NCBI GenBank assembly: GCA_033239125.1 | Contig: BSWB01000003.1 | Location: forward strand, 138,856,320 to 138,920,319 | Origin: Fagopyrum homotropicum | Taxonomy: Eukaryota > Streptophyta > Magnoliopsida > Caryophyllales > Polygonaceae | Reading direction: 5' to 3' | DNA length: 64,000 bases | Part shown: one piece after another, positions 1 through 12,806 of the stretch | Numbering within the stretch: position 1 is the first letter of the stretch | How the letters are laid out: every line of letters starts with the position of its first letter | The notes under the pieces: generated by a model | The model's database searches: none | Seen by the model: the letters and a program-made list of their open reading frames with translations, nothing else | What the model was told of the DNA's origin: nothing | Translations under genes and position numbers: made by a program

Positions 1-2331
1 GAACCTCCTAGACTCTCGCAAGAGCTAGGCAGATGATGTCACGACCCGTTATCATACACTTGGGTCAATTACGTAAATAATAAAGTCGGCCTAATCCGGT
101 TTCGTTGTTTATCATAACTAACAAACACCACTCATACACATTACACTCATACAAGAAGCCAGCTAAGTAAGTCCGTGGACTTACCTGAATCAGATCTCGA
201 CTCTCTTAATCACAACTCAATCTGTAACCGTATAACTCGGTTGCCTGTCAAAGGAGGCAAGTGTGTCAGCACACTTTCTAGGTAATTAGAAGTCTAAGAC
301 TTTTAAGGCAATAGATCCTATTAGAACAGAATTTAACACAGTACCAATTTATGGTAAAATGACTATTTTACCCTTGGCTCCGGAACTTCCAAAAACTCGG
401 AATATGTACTTAAAATATAATTGGAGGCTAACTAACCATATTCTACTCCCTAGGATGATTTTAGGTAACAACTAGAAAACTACCGATTTTCTATTTCCCG
501 AAAAGTCACTAAAGTCCAACTACAGCTTCAAATATAAAATTCGAATAATCTTATAAAAATTCCGAAATAATTCTCTAGATCATCTATGATATCCCATCTA
601 TTCATAGGAGAAAGAATTTCTTAAAACTGTTCAACCATCACTTCTACAAAAATTTCCAAAGTTGGTTACCACACTTAACAAACAAAACATTGTCTTAACT
701 TTGAAAAATCATAACTCCTAAACTACTCGCTGGATTTATCCCAAATTTTGATACGTTCTACTATAAAATCTTATCTATCATATATCCAAAATTCAGCCGC
801 AAAGGAGATCAAAAGCCTATTTAAAACTATCTCACAAAACCGAATTTCAGCACAACAGAAAAACTGTTTATGACTAAATCTTTGAAAAATCATAAATCCC
901 AAACCACTCGCTGGATGCTTCTCAAATTTTAATATGTTCTATAACAATATGTCAACTATATCATATCCAAAATTCAAGCCCAACGGAGATCAAAAATTTA
1001 TTAAAAACCCTCTCACAAAACAGCATCACTTGCTGTTTTCCCAACACTCATCACATATATACAAACTACATGAGGCGTCAACTTTGGAACACAATAACTC
1101 TCAAACCGTAGCTCGGATTGCTCTCAAATTTTAGTATGTTATACTATACAATATCGACTAAAACATATCCGAAAATCAGCCAGAAAGGAAGAGTCTCGCG
1201 TACCGAAAAATGGACCCGAAGTTGACTGCTCAACACTTCCGAAAATTCTGGAAAACGCAAGAATCTGTACAGCTCTCCTACGGTTGTTCTGAGTAGGTTT
1301 AACAGACGAAACAGGTACACGTTAGGCAAGGAAAAGGTGGACTGAAGTGTAGTGTAGCAAGGGTTACAAGGGTTAGATGGCTTACATGACTGCATTGGTT
1401 CTATAGCTTGTCAACAGGGGCTGCAGCTTCAGACTAGGACCGACTGCATCAGACGTTGCTGCGTTGGGAGACAACTGCTGTGGCGGGTTGCTGCTGCGTC
1501 TGACTGCTGCTGTGGGCTGCTGCGCTGAAGAGGCTGGAGACGCTGGAGATGGACGGTTCTGAGCGTAAGCGAAGACAGAAAGGGAGACGAGCAGTTGTAC
1601 GCAGATCCGGCGCTGCCCATGCCCTCATCACGTTCCTGGCCACAACCCCCAGCAGCCTTGCACCCCTTGCGGCTGTCCTCTGGCGCTTCTGTGCACAAAT
1701 AGAAGGGTAGAAGGCCGCCGCTGTCTTGGACTAAAGGGGAGGAGGAGGCGTCTTCTGTCGAGTCCGAAGGAGGCGAGGGGAGAAGAGACAGACGGCGGAG
1801 ATGGGAGGAGAGGAGGGTGATGCCGGCGTGGTGACAACGGGAAAGGAAGGGCAGGCGGTCGTCGTTGTTCCTGCTGCGGTACATGGAAGCTGCCGCTTCA
1901 CGGGAGAGAAGGGCTGAGATGTTACGTGAGGCAAGGCTGAAGAGAGAGATATTTTAGGGTTTTACGTGTAAGAGAGGGAGAGAACATGGCTGGCTGTAAC
2001 AACTCCTTATCGGGCCCGGATGGTAGGGTATCAAAGGCCCAAAATACTCAGCTTTGTAACGGCCCGGAAGGCATGTTGTAGATGGGCTCGGATGGGTCCA
2101 TTTTAAAGAATAAAGAAGGTAGATTGACTTGTGAATTTTACGTGAGTAAGGTCCTCACATAAAATAATAAAATGTGTTAATTTATAAAACTAAGAATTAT
2201 GTAAGAAGATTGAAGCCTCACATAAAATTATAGAAGTGATAAAAGCATTTTATGTGTTTAACTCTTCACATAATATGACCAGGTTTATGATGACTCGGGA
2301 TTTACCGGAAATTAAATTTCCGGGTATTACA
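1..2331 (-). repeat. LTR copy 1 of the 6.7-kb element (cut by the window edge)
   Basis: On the minus strand this LTR begins TGTAATACCC at 2331. Its 3' part lies beyond the window. It contains a GC-rich segment at about 1420-1900 with short sense-direction open frames rich in Ser, Pro and Arg, judged non-coding leader. The leader donor palindrome (AG|GTAAGTCC, minus strand, GT at 184-183) is present. The polypurine tract abuts at 2337-2349, which fixes the LTR start. Confidence 0.88.
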
Positions 2332-2336
2332 TCAGT

Positions 2337-2368
2337 ACCCCCTTAAAAATCAGTTTCGTCCCGAAACT
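2337..2368 (-). promoter_or_regulatory. Polypurine tract and upstream hairpin, first copy
   Basis: On the minus strand an AGTTTCG-GGA-CGAAACT stem-loop (2368-2352) is followed by TTTTTAAGGGGGT and then the LTR start TGTAATACCC. This is the expected start site for plus-strand DNA synthesis. Confidence 0.75.
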
Positions 2369-2488
2369 TAAAAGATAACGACATATAGTCAGAGTTGCTA
2401 CAAAAGAAATAAAGGGCCGGAAAGGGTCACAATCGATCATTTCTGATTTGTTCCTAAGATAGCCGGAAATAAACTTTTCGGGTATTAC

Positions 2489-2527
2489 ATCAATCCCCCC
2501 TTAAAATAAGTTTCGCCCCGAAACTTA
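2489..2527 (-). promoter_or_regulatory. Second polypurine-tract/LTR-tip-like box
   Basis: About 157 bp inside the first boundary, the minus strand again reads a perfect hairpin (TAAGTTTCG, GGG, CGAAACTTA; 2527-2507), then TTTTAAGGGGGG and a TGTAATACCCG-like LTR tip at 2489. The 3' end of the element is therefore duplicated or carries a relic of an earlier LTR boundary. Confidence 0.65.
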
Positions 2528-5500
2528 ATATGCGTCACTCGTAAGGTCGGTCTTCAAGAAACAAATAAAGGTACAACCTAGTGTACCTAATTACTGCATC
2601 ATAAGTCTTGTCGTTTCTATATATCCCGCACATCAAAGGTTACCAATAAAATACACATCACTGACAAAACACTCAAGCATGAAACAAACAAGTAGTCACA
2701 CAATATCACACCGATACAGGGCCGAGTACTAACTCATCGGTCCTAAGGTCGCAACTATCTTCGTATAGATCTCTGAAAGGTTACGTCTCATACTGTCCAC
2801 AAGATATCAGGTATCCTCGTCTACTTTTCATAAAACCACTGACTCAAAAGTCTTTTCATGTAATTACTTCAAAAGCGCATACTACCACGTTCTAGAGTGT
2901 GTACTGGGTATCTCACCGGTACCATCCGGCTCAACTGTCCGATCTTTCAATCTGATGACCTAACTCGTGTTTGGTAGGTATCTCCTCCAATTGAATCCGG
3001 GTAGAACTAGGGTCACACTTTCCGATGGAATGAGGAAAACTAATCCATTAATCACTCCTAAACCGCTTTTCAAAATCTCACATGGTTGTCTTACAGAACT
3101 CACCTCCCAATTCCATGATGACCTTCGTGAGGCAATTTATTCCAATTCCTTTCCTTCCGGTCTTCTAAAAAGGTTTCGAGTATCCGATCTAGGATATCTC
3201 CCTTATACATTTCCCGACACTTACTACGTGCTTAAGGCTAGTTGTATCACAACTCACTTGGTCTTGTCTCCTAATATGACTCAGTCATATGGTTCCTCCA
3301 TTAAAGAATCATCATCTGCTCATTTTTGGTCTTAAACTTGATATAACATAACAGTCCAATTCCGGTGGTCAATATTTGTGTTCTATCGACATCATCATAT
3401 TATTTTATAGATCTCTAGCTCACCTCAAACTTCTTACGCAGTATCCAGGATCTTACGTGACATAGAATGTGCCCGCAATGACAACACTAGACACAAGGTG
3501 ATCTCACATCACCATCGCTTGTTCATAACTACTCAATAATTGGTAGCATACCATCAGCAGTGCACTCTCTTATCCACCGTGGGTACCAGCCCGATAGTAT
3601 CCCTCTGACTCAAAACGCAACTCGGATCCGTAATAGGGTACCAGTCTCCTTCTATTACCTCTACATGCACATAAGTTTCCGTACAACATTTCCAGTCACT
3701 CACATATCCTGTCTCACGTTTCTTCCAGCTAGAATGCATTTCACCGACTATCACCATCTTAAACTCGACACGACATCCATCAGTACCCTTGAGCTTCTTG
3801 CTTTGTGGGTTAGGACCCACCACGCTTCCGCTGCGCTACTCTGATTATCCTATTGTCACTTATAAATCCTAAGAACCTTTTCTGTAAGTATAAATTGATT
3901 GACTCGAAAACTCTTTCTTCCAATTACACCATGAGTCTTATACGGATAAATTACCAAGTACCGTCTTTACTTGCCTTAAGAAAAAAAAAACAACGATTGA
4001 AAAGCAACTTCTTCTGTTTACTTTCTTAATTCTTCTACCACGGATCCAAACTCCATGACTTGACCGGAGTTTGATCTTAACTAGCCAAGAAGTAACCCTT
4101 AAAACGTTTCTCTTTATACCTTTAATTCATCCAAGAAGATTGTTGTTGCCTACTTGAGGAAATCCTCTAAAGCGTCGGTAAAGCTACTCCATAGATTCAC
4201 AGTCACAAATATCTCTTCTTAACGGCACATAACTCATCAATATCCAATAATACTTGCACGTTCTTGGTTGACATCGGTCAGTCAATAAGTGACTTATCTC
4301 AATTTCATACCTCTACTGGTATTAAACTTTTGGTGCACATCACCTACTAGATTAATCCTTTTATCCTTCTTTAGTTCGTCTTATTTGTCACTCTTTTGCT
4401 TCCTTTGGGACAACTCTCCTTCTCAAGTCTCATTGTGCCATTCGCTTAACGTTAAAAGTCGTTCCTCACACTCCACGATAGATGGTAAGCGTCCTGTAGT
4501 TCCGATGACTTTTAATTACATCCCAATTGTAGTCCCTTTACACGAACCGTCGGTGTTGATGACTTATGTTCTGTTATAAATGGCGGTTACCCTGGGCTCT
4601 TGAGTCCACCACACGATTCTCTCAAGCCCAGGTTCCTTAATTGGCGTTGTTCGTAATATTTCCTTCCAAATATCTGTCGACTATGTTACAGGGCTTCAAT
4701 CCTTTTGATACTAATGTTGCAATTCCTCTCAGAATTCTTATCTTTGAAGAAGCCAAATATGTCTCCAGGCTTGTAAAGTCTACTGCTCTTACATTAAATT
4801 GTACGTCTCCATTCCGTGCTAATTGCGATCTGTCAAATTTTTCCTTAGCTAGTAGGTAAACAGTTGCTCACAAAAACCCATTTCTACTTCTTTAGTTCTT
4901 CTACCTTCCACCCTTCCGCTTCTTATGGACTAACTCCTTTTCTCTAGTCCAATTGTGTCATTCATCTGGCATAAATTGTCGTTTCAAGTTTCCACGATAG
5001 CTTGCAAGCGTCTCTGAAATTCTTATGGCCGTAATGATCATCCTCTTGTAGTTCATTTTGCATGGACCATCTGTGTTGATGGCTTAGGTCCTGTGATAAT
5101 TCGGGTTACCGTGGACTTTCGGGTCTAGCATGGCCGTTCTCCCATACAGATTTCTCCACTAGAGTTAGTAGTAATATCGCCTTCACGAAACTCCGTTGAC
5201 CCTGCTACAGGCTTCCATTCTTTAGATATTGGCGTCGCGATTTCTTTCAAACTACTTATATCTCTGAGGAGGTCAAACCTCCCCACGCTTGTGGGGTTTG
5301 ACTTTTCGCTTTTTACACTCAATTGTAGGTCTTCATTCCGTGCACCTTAGATTATCACACCCAGATTGACGCTCTGTCTCTTCTGGTTTCTAATGCCCAT
5401 AATGGTCTATGGGGCATCCGCCTCGATGGTAATGTCCTTGATTCCGCAATCTTGGTTGTACTCAATTCTACTTGTCTCGTTCCAATATTTTTATCTCTAC

Positions 5501-6114
5501 TCCGCACTTTTGTAGTCTCTTGCATGGTTCTTATAATTCATCTCTCGGCTTCATACAACAAAGTCCCTTGTATGACCTTCTATATCTTCTATCCGAGTTG
5601 ACTCGGGAATTCTTCCTCATTTGATTGTACTTATGGTCAAAATTATCTCTACATCTTTACGTCTTCGCCTATTAGTTCTTTGGATTGTTAACAAGGGTAA
5701 CTAGGACGCCCACCCGAGTATAATACTGCTTGATCCAAGGTCCGAGTCCTTTGTCTCGTGTTGGAAGCTCTTCAAGTCTGCTACCGATTTATCATGAGGC
5801 GATAATCGCTTCAAGATATCACAACTAAAGGATATAATATATCCTTTAGGATACTAACATACTACACATACACATATATATAACATACATTAATACTCAT
5901 CATAATAAGTCCATATGCTAACTCATATCGATCCAAGTTGTAGAGATCCACGGAGAGCGATGGTGGTCCAACGTACTACTAACCCAACAACCCGACTATG
6001 CGCGTGCGTGAAAACATAAATCCGTTTTGAAAATTTTAGACCCCTTTCGGGTTCTAGTTATTTTATACAATCGGTCTTTCAGAAGATTTCAAGTGCCATT
6101 GTTGCCAACCCAGA

Positions 6115-6126
6115 GCTCTGATACCA
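6115..6126 (-). promoter_or_regulatory. Primer binding site (initiator tRNA-Met type), unit 1
   Basis: Minus strand TGGTATCAGAGC, complementary to the 3' end of plant initiator tRNA-Met, 3 nt inside the LTR end at 6130. It is followed on the minus strand by GGCAACAATGGCACTTG, a leader also found after the primer site of the plus-strand element. Confidence 0.9.
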
Positions 6127-6129
6127 TAT

Positions 6130-9008
6130 TGTAACACCCCAAATTCTTAGAACTCGGGGAGCTACTGGTTAGGACCTCACAATGGGTCCCGACCTTAGTT
6201 TGACAACCATTTAACTTGGATCTTACAACAAGGCACAAAAGTAATTAAAACATTTGAAAACTTTAAACAATATATACATGAGGAATATGAATCATCCTTA
6301 CAAAGCAAAGGTACCAAAACGACACCTAAGAAGAACAGAAGACATCCCGTCCCCAACTACATAAGTACATGGACCCGGCTGACCATTTCCTCCGGATCTC
6401 TCTACAACTATATTAACCTGCAAGGCATCTACAAGCGGTATAAAACCGTTAACTAACATTCTATGCATAAGTATAAAGGTAAAAGCACAAACACACAACG
6501 TACACAATCAACAAGCAACACTCAATCCTTTTATTATCTTTAATTAGGTGATAGGTCATTACTAATGATACTTATGTTGTGACACGAGGGATTCCCAAAC
6601 CTCGCCCCTGTCCCCGTTTACCAACGCGGAATGGTACTAATGCATCTGACCGTCTACCGGACTGGGCTGGTCGCAGGGAACCTCCTAGACTCTCGCAAGA
6701 GCTAGGCAGATGATGTCACAACCCGTTATCATACACTTGGGTCAATTACGTAAATAATAAAGTCGGCCTAATCCGGTTTCGTTGTTTATCATAACTAACA
6801 AACACCACTCATACACATTACACTCATACAAGAAGCCAGCTAATTAAGTCCGTGGACTTACCTGAATCAGATCTCGACTCTCTTAATCACAACTCAATCT
6901 GTAACCGTATAACTCGGTTGCCTGTCAAAGGAGGCAAGTGTGTCAGCACAGTTTCTAGGTAATTAGAAGTCTAAGACTTCTAAGGCAATAGATCCTATTA
7001 GAACAGAATTTAACACAGTACCAATTTATGGTAAAATGACTATTTTACCCTTGGCTCCAGAACTTCCAAAAACTCGGAATATGTACTTAAAATATAATTG
7101 GAGGCTAACTAACCATATTCTACTCCCTATGATGATTTTAGGTAACAACTAGAAAACTACCGATTTTCTATTTCCCGAAAAGTCACTAAAGTTCAACTAC
7201 AGCTTCAAATATAAAATTCGAATAATCTTATAAAAATTCCGAAATAATTCTCTAGATCATCTATGATATCCCATCTATTCATAGGAGAAAGAATTTCTTA
7301 AAACTGTTCAACCATCACTTCTACAAAAATTTCCAAAGTTGTTTACCACACTTAACAAACAACACATTGTCTTAACTTTGAAAAATCATAACTCCTAAAC
7401 TACTCGCTGGATTTATCCCAAATTTTGATACATTCTACTATAAAATCTTATCTATCATATATCCAAAATTCAGCCGCAAAGGAGATCAAAAGCCTATTTA
7501 AAACTATCTCACAAAACCGAATTTCAGCACAACAGAAAAACTGTTTATGACTAAATCTTTGAAAAATCATAAATCCCAAACCACTCGCTGGATGCTTCTC
7601 AAATTTTAATATGTTCTATAACAATATGTCAACTATATCATATCCAAAATTCAAGCCCAACGGAGATCAAAAATTTATTCAAAACCCTCTCACAAAACAG
7701 CATCACTTGCTGTTTTCCCAACACTCAGCACATATATACAAACTACATGAGGCGTCAACTTTGGAACACAATAACTCTCAAACCGTAGCTCGGATTGCTC
7801 TCAAATTTTAGTATGTTATACTATACAATATCGACTAAAACATATCCGAAAATCAGCCAGAAAGGAAGAGTCTCGCGTACCGAAAAATGGACCCGAAGTT
7901 GACTGCTCAACACTTCCGAAAATTCTGGAAAACGCAAGAATCTGTACAGCTCTCCTACGGTTGTTCTGAGTAGGTTTAACAGACGAAACAGGTACACGTT
8001 AGGCAAGGAAAAGGTGGACTGAAGTGTAGTGTAGCAAGGGTTACAAGGGTTAGATGGCTTACATGACTGCATTGGTTCTATAGCTTGTCAACAGGGGCTG
8101 CAGCTTCAGACTAGGACCGACTGCATCAGACGTTGCTGCGTTGGGAGACAACTGCTGTGGCGGGTTGCTGCTGCGTCTGACTGCTGCTGTGGGCTGCTGC
8201 GCTGAAGAGGCTGGAGACGCTGGAGATGGACGGTTCTGAGCGTAAGCGAAGACAGAAAGGGAGACGAGCAGTTGTACGCAGATCCGGCGCTGCCCATGCC
8301 CTCATCACGTTCCTGGCCACAGCCCCCAGCAGCCTTGCACCCCTTGCGGCTGTCCTCTGGCGCTGCTGTGCACGAACAGAAGGGTAGATGGTTGCTGCTG
8401 TCTTGGACTAAAGGGGAGGAGGAGGCGTCTTCTGTCGAGTCCGAAGGAGGCGAGGGGAGAAGAGACAGACGGCGGAGATGGGAGGAGAGGAGGGTGATGC
8501 CGGCGTGGTGACAACGGGAAAGGAAGGGCAGGCGGTCGTCGTTGTTCCTGCTGCGGTACATGGAAGCTGCCGCTTCACGGGAGAGAAGGGTTGAGATGTT
8601 ACGTGAGGCAAGGCTGAAGAGAGAGATATTTTAGGGTTTTACGTGTAAGAGAGGGAGAGAACATGGCTGGTTGTAACAACTCCTTATCGGGCCCGGATGG
8701 TAGGGTATCAAAGGCCCAAAATACTCAGCTTTGTAACGGCCCGGAAGGCATGCTATAGATGGGCTCGGATGGGTCCATTTTAAAGAATAAAGAAGGTAGA
8801 TTGACTTGTGAATTTTACGTGAGTAAGGTCCTCACATAAAATAATAAAATGTGTTAATTTATAAAACTAAGAATTATGTAAGAAGATTGAAGCCTCACAT
8901 AAAATTATAGAAGTGATAAAAGCATTTTATGTGTTTAACTCTTCACATAATATGACCAGGTTTATGATGACTCGGGATTTACCGGAAATTAAATTTCCGG
9001 GTATTACA
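6130..9008 (-). repeat. LTR copy 2 of the 6.7-kb element (complete, 2,879 bp)
   Basis: On the minus strand it runs from TGTAATACCC (9008) to GGGGTGTTACA (6130), bounded by a polypurine tract on one side and the primer site on the other. It is shared by the two internal regions. It includes a GC-rich segment at about 8100-8580, a predicted leader intron (6429-6861) and a terminal block also seen in all other LTRs here (a GGGACCCATTGTGAGGTCC motif near the end). Confidence 0.92.
6429..6861 (-). other. Predicted leader intron in LTR copy 2 (433 nt)
   Basis: Minus-strand donor CAG|GTAAGT at 6861 sits in the palindrome GTAAGTCC-AC-GGACTTAC. The acceptor CTTGTAG ends at 6429, with a TTAAC branch-like sequence shortly upstream, and the following exon reads ATGCCTTGCAGG. 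Equivalent signals occur in the other LTR families in this window. No transcript data, so this is a prediction. Confidence 0.5.
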
Positions 9009-12000
9009 TCAGTACCCCCTTAAAAATCAGTTTCGTCCCGAAACTTAAAACATAACGACATATAGTCAGAGTTGCTACAAAAGAAATAAAGGGCCGGAAA
9101 GGGTCACAATCGATCATTTCTGATTTGTTCCTAAGATAGCTGGAAATAAACTTTTCGGGTATTACATCAATCCCCCCTTAAAATAAGTTTCGCCCCGAAA
9201 CTTAATATGCGTCACTCGTAAGGTCGGTCTTCAAGGAATAAATAAAGGTACAACCTAGTGTACCTAATTACTGCATCATAAGTCTTGTCGTTTCTATATA
9301 TCCCGCACATCAAAGGTTACCAATAAAATACACATCACTGACAAAACACTCAAGCATGAAACAAACAAGTAGTCACACAATATCACACCGATACAGGGCC
9401 GAGTACTAACTCATCGGTCCTAAGGTCGCAACTATCTTCGTATAGATCTCTGAAAGGTTACGTCTCATACTGTCCACAAGATATCAGGTATCCTCGTATA
9501 CTTTTCATAAAACCACTGACTCAAAAGTCTTTTCATGTAATTACTTCAAAAGCGCATACTACCACGTTCTAGAGTGTGTACTGGGTATCTCACCGGTACC
9601 ATCCGGCTCAACTGTCCGATCTTTCAATCTGATGACCTAACTCGTGTTTGGTAGGTATCTCCTCCAATTGAATCCGGGTAGAACTAGGGTCACACTTTCC
9701 GATGGAATGAGGAAAACTAATCCATTAATCACTCCTAAACCGCTTTTCAAAATCTCACATGGTTGTCTTACAGAACTCACCTCCCAATTCCTTGATGACC
9801 TTCGTGAGGCAATTTATTCCAATTATTTTCCTTCCGGTCTTCTAAAAAGGTTTCGAGTATCCGATCTAGGATATCTCCCTTATACATTTCCCGACACTTA
9901 CTACGTGCTTAAGGCTAGTTGTATCACAACTCACTTGGTCTTGTCTCCTAATATGACTCAGTCATATGGTTCCTCCATTAAAGAATCATCATCTGCTCAT
10001 TTTTGGTCTTAAACTTGATATAACATAACAGTCCAATTCCGGTGGTCAATATTTGTGTTCTATCGATATCATCATATTATTTTATAGATCTCTAGCTCAC
10101 CTCAAACTTCTTACGCAGTATCCAGGATCTTACGTGACATAGAATGTGCCCGCAATGACAACACTAGACACAAGGTGATCTCACATCACCATCGCTTGTT
10201 CATAACTACTCAATAATTGGTAGCATACCATCAGCAGTGCACTCTCTTATCCACCGTGGTTACCAGCCCGATAGTATCCCTCTGACTCAAAACGCAACTC
10301 GGATCCGTAATAGGGTACCAGTCTCCTTCTATTACCTCTACATGCACATAAGTTTCCGTACAACATTTCCAGTCACTCACATAGCCTGTCTCACGTTTCT
10401 TCCAGCTAGAATGCATTTCACCGACTATCACCATCTTAAACTCGACACGACATCCATCAGTACCCTTGAGCTTCTTGCTTTGTGGGTTAGGACCCACCAC
10501 GCTTCCGCTGCGCTAATCTGATTATCCTATTGTCACTCATAAATCCTAAGAACCTTTTCTGTAAGTATAAATTTATTGACTCCAAAACTCTTTCTTCCAA
10601 TTACACCATGAGTCTTATACGGATGAATTACCAAGTACCGTCTTTACTTGCCTTAAGAAAAATAAAACAACGATTGAAAAGCAACTTCTTCCGTTTACTT
10701 TCTTAATTCTTCTACCACGGATCCAAACTCCATGACTTGACCGGAGTTTGATCTTAACTAGCCAAGAAGTAACCCTTAAAACGTTTCTCTTTATACCTTT
10801 AATTCATCCAAGAAGATTGTTGTTGCCTACTTGAGGAAATCCTCTAAGGCGTCGGTAAAGCTACTCCATAGATTCACAGTCACAAATATCTCTTCTTAAC
10901 GGCACATAACTCATCAATATCCAATAATACTTGCACGTTCTTGGTTGACATCGGTCAGTCAATAAGTGACTTATCTCAATTTCATACCTCTATTGGTATT
11001 AAACTTTTGGTGCACATCACCTACTAGATTAATCCTTTTATCCTTCTTTAGTTCGTCTTATCTGTCACTCTTTTGCTTCCTTTGGGACAACTCTCCTTCT
11101 CAAGTCTCATTGTGCCATTCGCTTAACGTTAAAAGTCGTTCCTCACACTCCACGATAGATGGTAAGCGTCCTGTAGTTCCGATGACTTTTAATTACATCC
11201 CAATTGTAGTCCCTTTACACGAACCGTCGGTGTTGATGACTTATGTTCTGTTATAAATGGCGGTTACCCTGGGCTCTTGAGTCCACCACACGATTCTCTC
11301 AAGCCCAGGTTCCTTAATTGGCGTTGTTCGTAATATTTCCTTCCAAATATCTGTCGACTATGTTACAGGGCTTCAATCCTTTTGATACTAATGTTGCAAT
11401 TCCTCTCAGAATTCTTATCTTTGAAGAAGCCAAATATGTCTCCAGGCTTGTAAAGTCTACTGCTCTTACATTAAATTGTACGTCTCCATTCCGTGCTAAT
11501 TGCGATCTGTCAAATTTTTCCTTAGCTAGTAGGTAAACAGTTGCTCACAAAAACCCATTTCTACTTCTTTAGTTCTTCTACCTTCCACCCTTCCGCTTCT
11601 TATGGACTAACTCCTTTTCTCTAGTCCAATTGTGTCATTCATCTGGCATAAATTGTCGTTTCAAGTTTCCACGATAGCTTGCAAGCGTCTCTGAAATTCT
11701 TATGGCCGTAATGATCATCCTCTTGTAGTTCATTTTGCATGGACCATTTGTGTTGATGGCTTAGGTCCTGTGATAATTCGGGTTACCCTGGACTTTCGGG
11801 TCTAGCATGGCCGTTCTCCCATACAGATTTCTCCACTAGAGTTAGTAGTAATATCGCCTTCACGAAACTCCGTTGACCCTGCTACAGGCTTCCATTCTTT
11901 AGATATTGGCGTCGCGATTTCTTTCAAACTACTTATATCTCTGAGGAGGTCAAACCTCCCCACGCTTGTGGGGTTTGACTTTTCGCTTTTTACACTCAAT

Positions 12001-12806
12001 TGTAGGTCTTCATTCCGTGCACCTTAGATTATCACACCCAGATTGACGCTCTGTCTCTTCTGGTTTCTAATGCCCATAATGGTCTATGGGGCATCCGCCT
12101 CGATGGTAATGTCCTTGATTCCGCAATCTTGGTTGTACTCAATTCTACTTGTCTCGTTCCAATATTTTTATCTCTACTCCGCACTTTTGTAGTCTCTTGC
12201 ATGGTTCTTATAATTCATCTCTCGGCTTCATACAACAAAGTCCCTTGTATGACCTTCTATATCTTCTATCCGAGTTGACTCGGGAATTCTTCCTCATTTG
12301 ATTGTACTTATGGTCAAAATTATCTCTACATCTTTACGTCTTCGCCTATTAGTTCTTTGGATTGTTAACAAGGGTTACTAGGACGCCCACCCGAGTATAA
12401 TACTGCTTGATCCAAGGTCCGAGTCCTTTGTCTCGTGTTGGAAGCTCTTCAAGTCTGCTACTGATTTATCATGAGGCGATAATCGCTTCATGATATCACA
12501 ACTAAAGGATATAATATATCCTTTAGGATACTAACATACTACACATACACATATATATAACATACATTAATACTCATCATAATAAGTCCATATGCTAACT
12601 CATATCGATCCAAGTTGTAGAGATCCACGGAGAGCGATGGTGGTCCAACGTACTACTAACCCAACAACCCGACTATGCGCGTGCGTGAAAACATAAATCC
12701 GTTTTGAAAATTTTAGACCCCTTTCGGGTTCTAGTTATTTTATACAATCGGTCTTTCAGAAGATTTCAAGTGCCATTGTTGTCAACCCAGAGCTCTGATA
12801 CCATAT
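9009..12806 (-). mobile_element. Internal region 2 of the 6.7-kb minus-strand LTR element
   Basis: Near-identical copy of 2332-6129, shifted by 6,677 bp. It has the same polypurine-tract boxes (9014-9045 and 9166-9204) and no intact protein domain. Differences from copy 1 are isolated substitutions and a few 1-2 base changes. Confidence 0.88.
12792..12803 (-). promoter_or_regulatory. Primer binding site (initiator tRNA-Met type), unit 2
   Basis: Same 12-nt TGGTATCAGAGC on the minus strand as in unit 1, 3 nt from the LTR end at 12807. Confidence 0.9.

Larger units (their letters stand above)
2332..6129 (-). mobile_element. Internal region 1 of the 6.7-kb minus-strand LTR element, decayed or non-autonomous
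   Basis: Bounded by a polypurine tract at its low-coordinate end and a tRNA-iMet-type primer binding site at its high-coordinate end, so it reads on the minus strand. No intact gag, protease, RT, RNase H or integrase frame is visible; the longest frames (up to 122 aa) match nothing I recognise. The motif around 2727-2739 (GAGTTAGTACTCG read on the minus strand) also occurs at the pol stop of the plus-strand element at 24746, which suggests a badly decayed pol end here. It also contains a diverged internal duplication of about 520 bp (4400-4860 against 4920-5340). Best call: a degenerate Ty3/gypsy relative. Confidence 0.8.

Noticed and set aside
1429..1884. Minus-strand 151-codon frame (and its copy at 8106-8561) as a protein gene
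   Set aside because: Lies in the GC-rich LTR leader, low-complexity Ser/Pro/Arg composition, overlapping frames on both strands, no domain. Treated as an LTR feature.
3554..3823. 89-codon minus-strand frame as a retroelement protein
   Set aside because: No gag, protease, RT, RNase H or integrase motif could be matched; left as unrecognised internal sequence.
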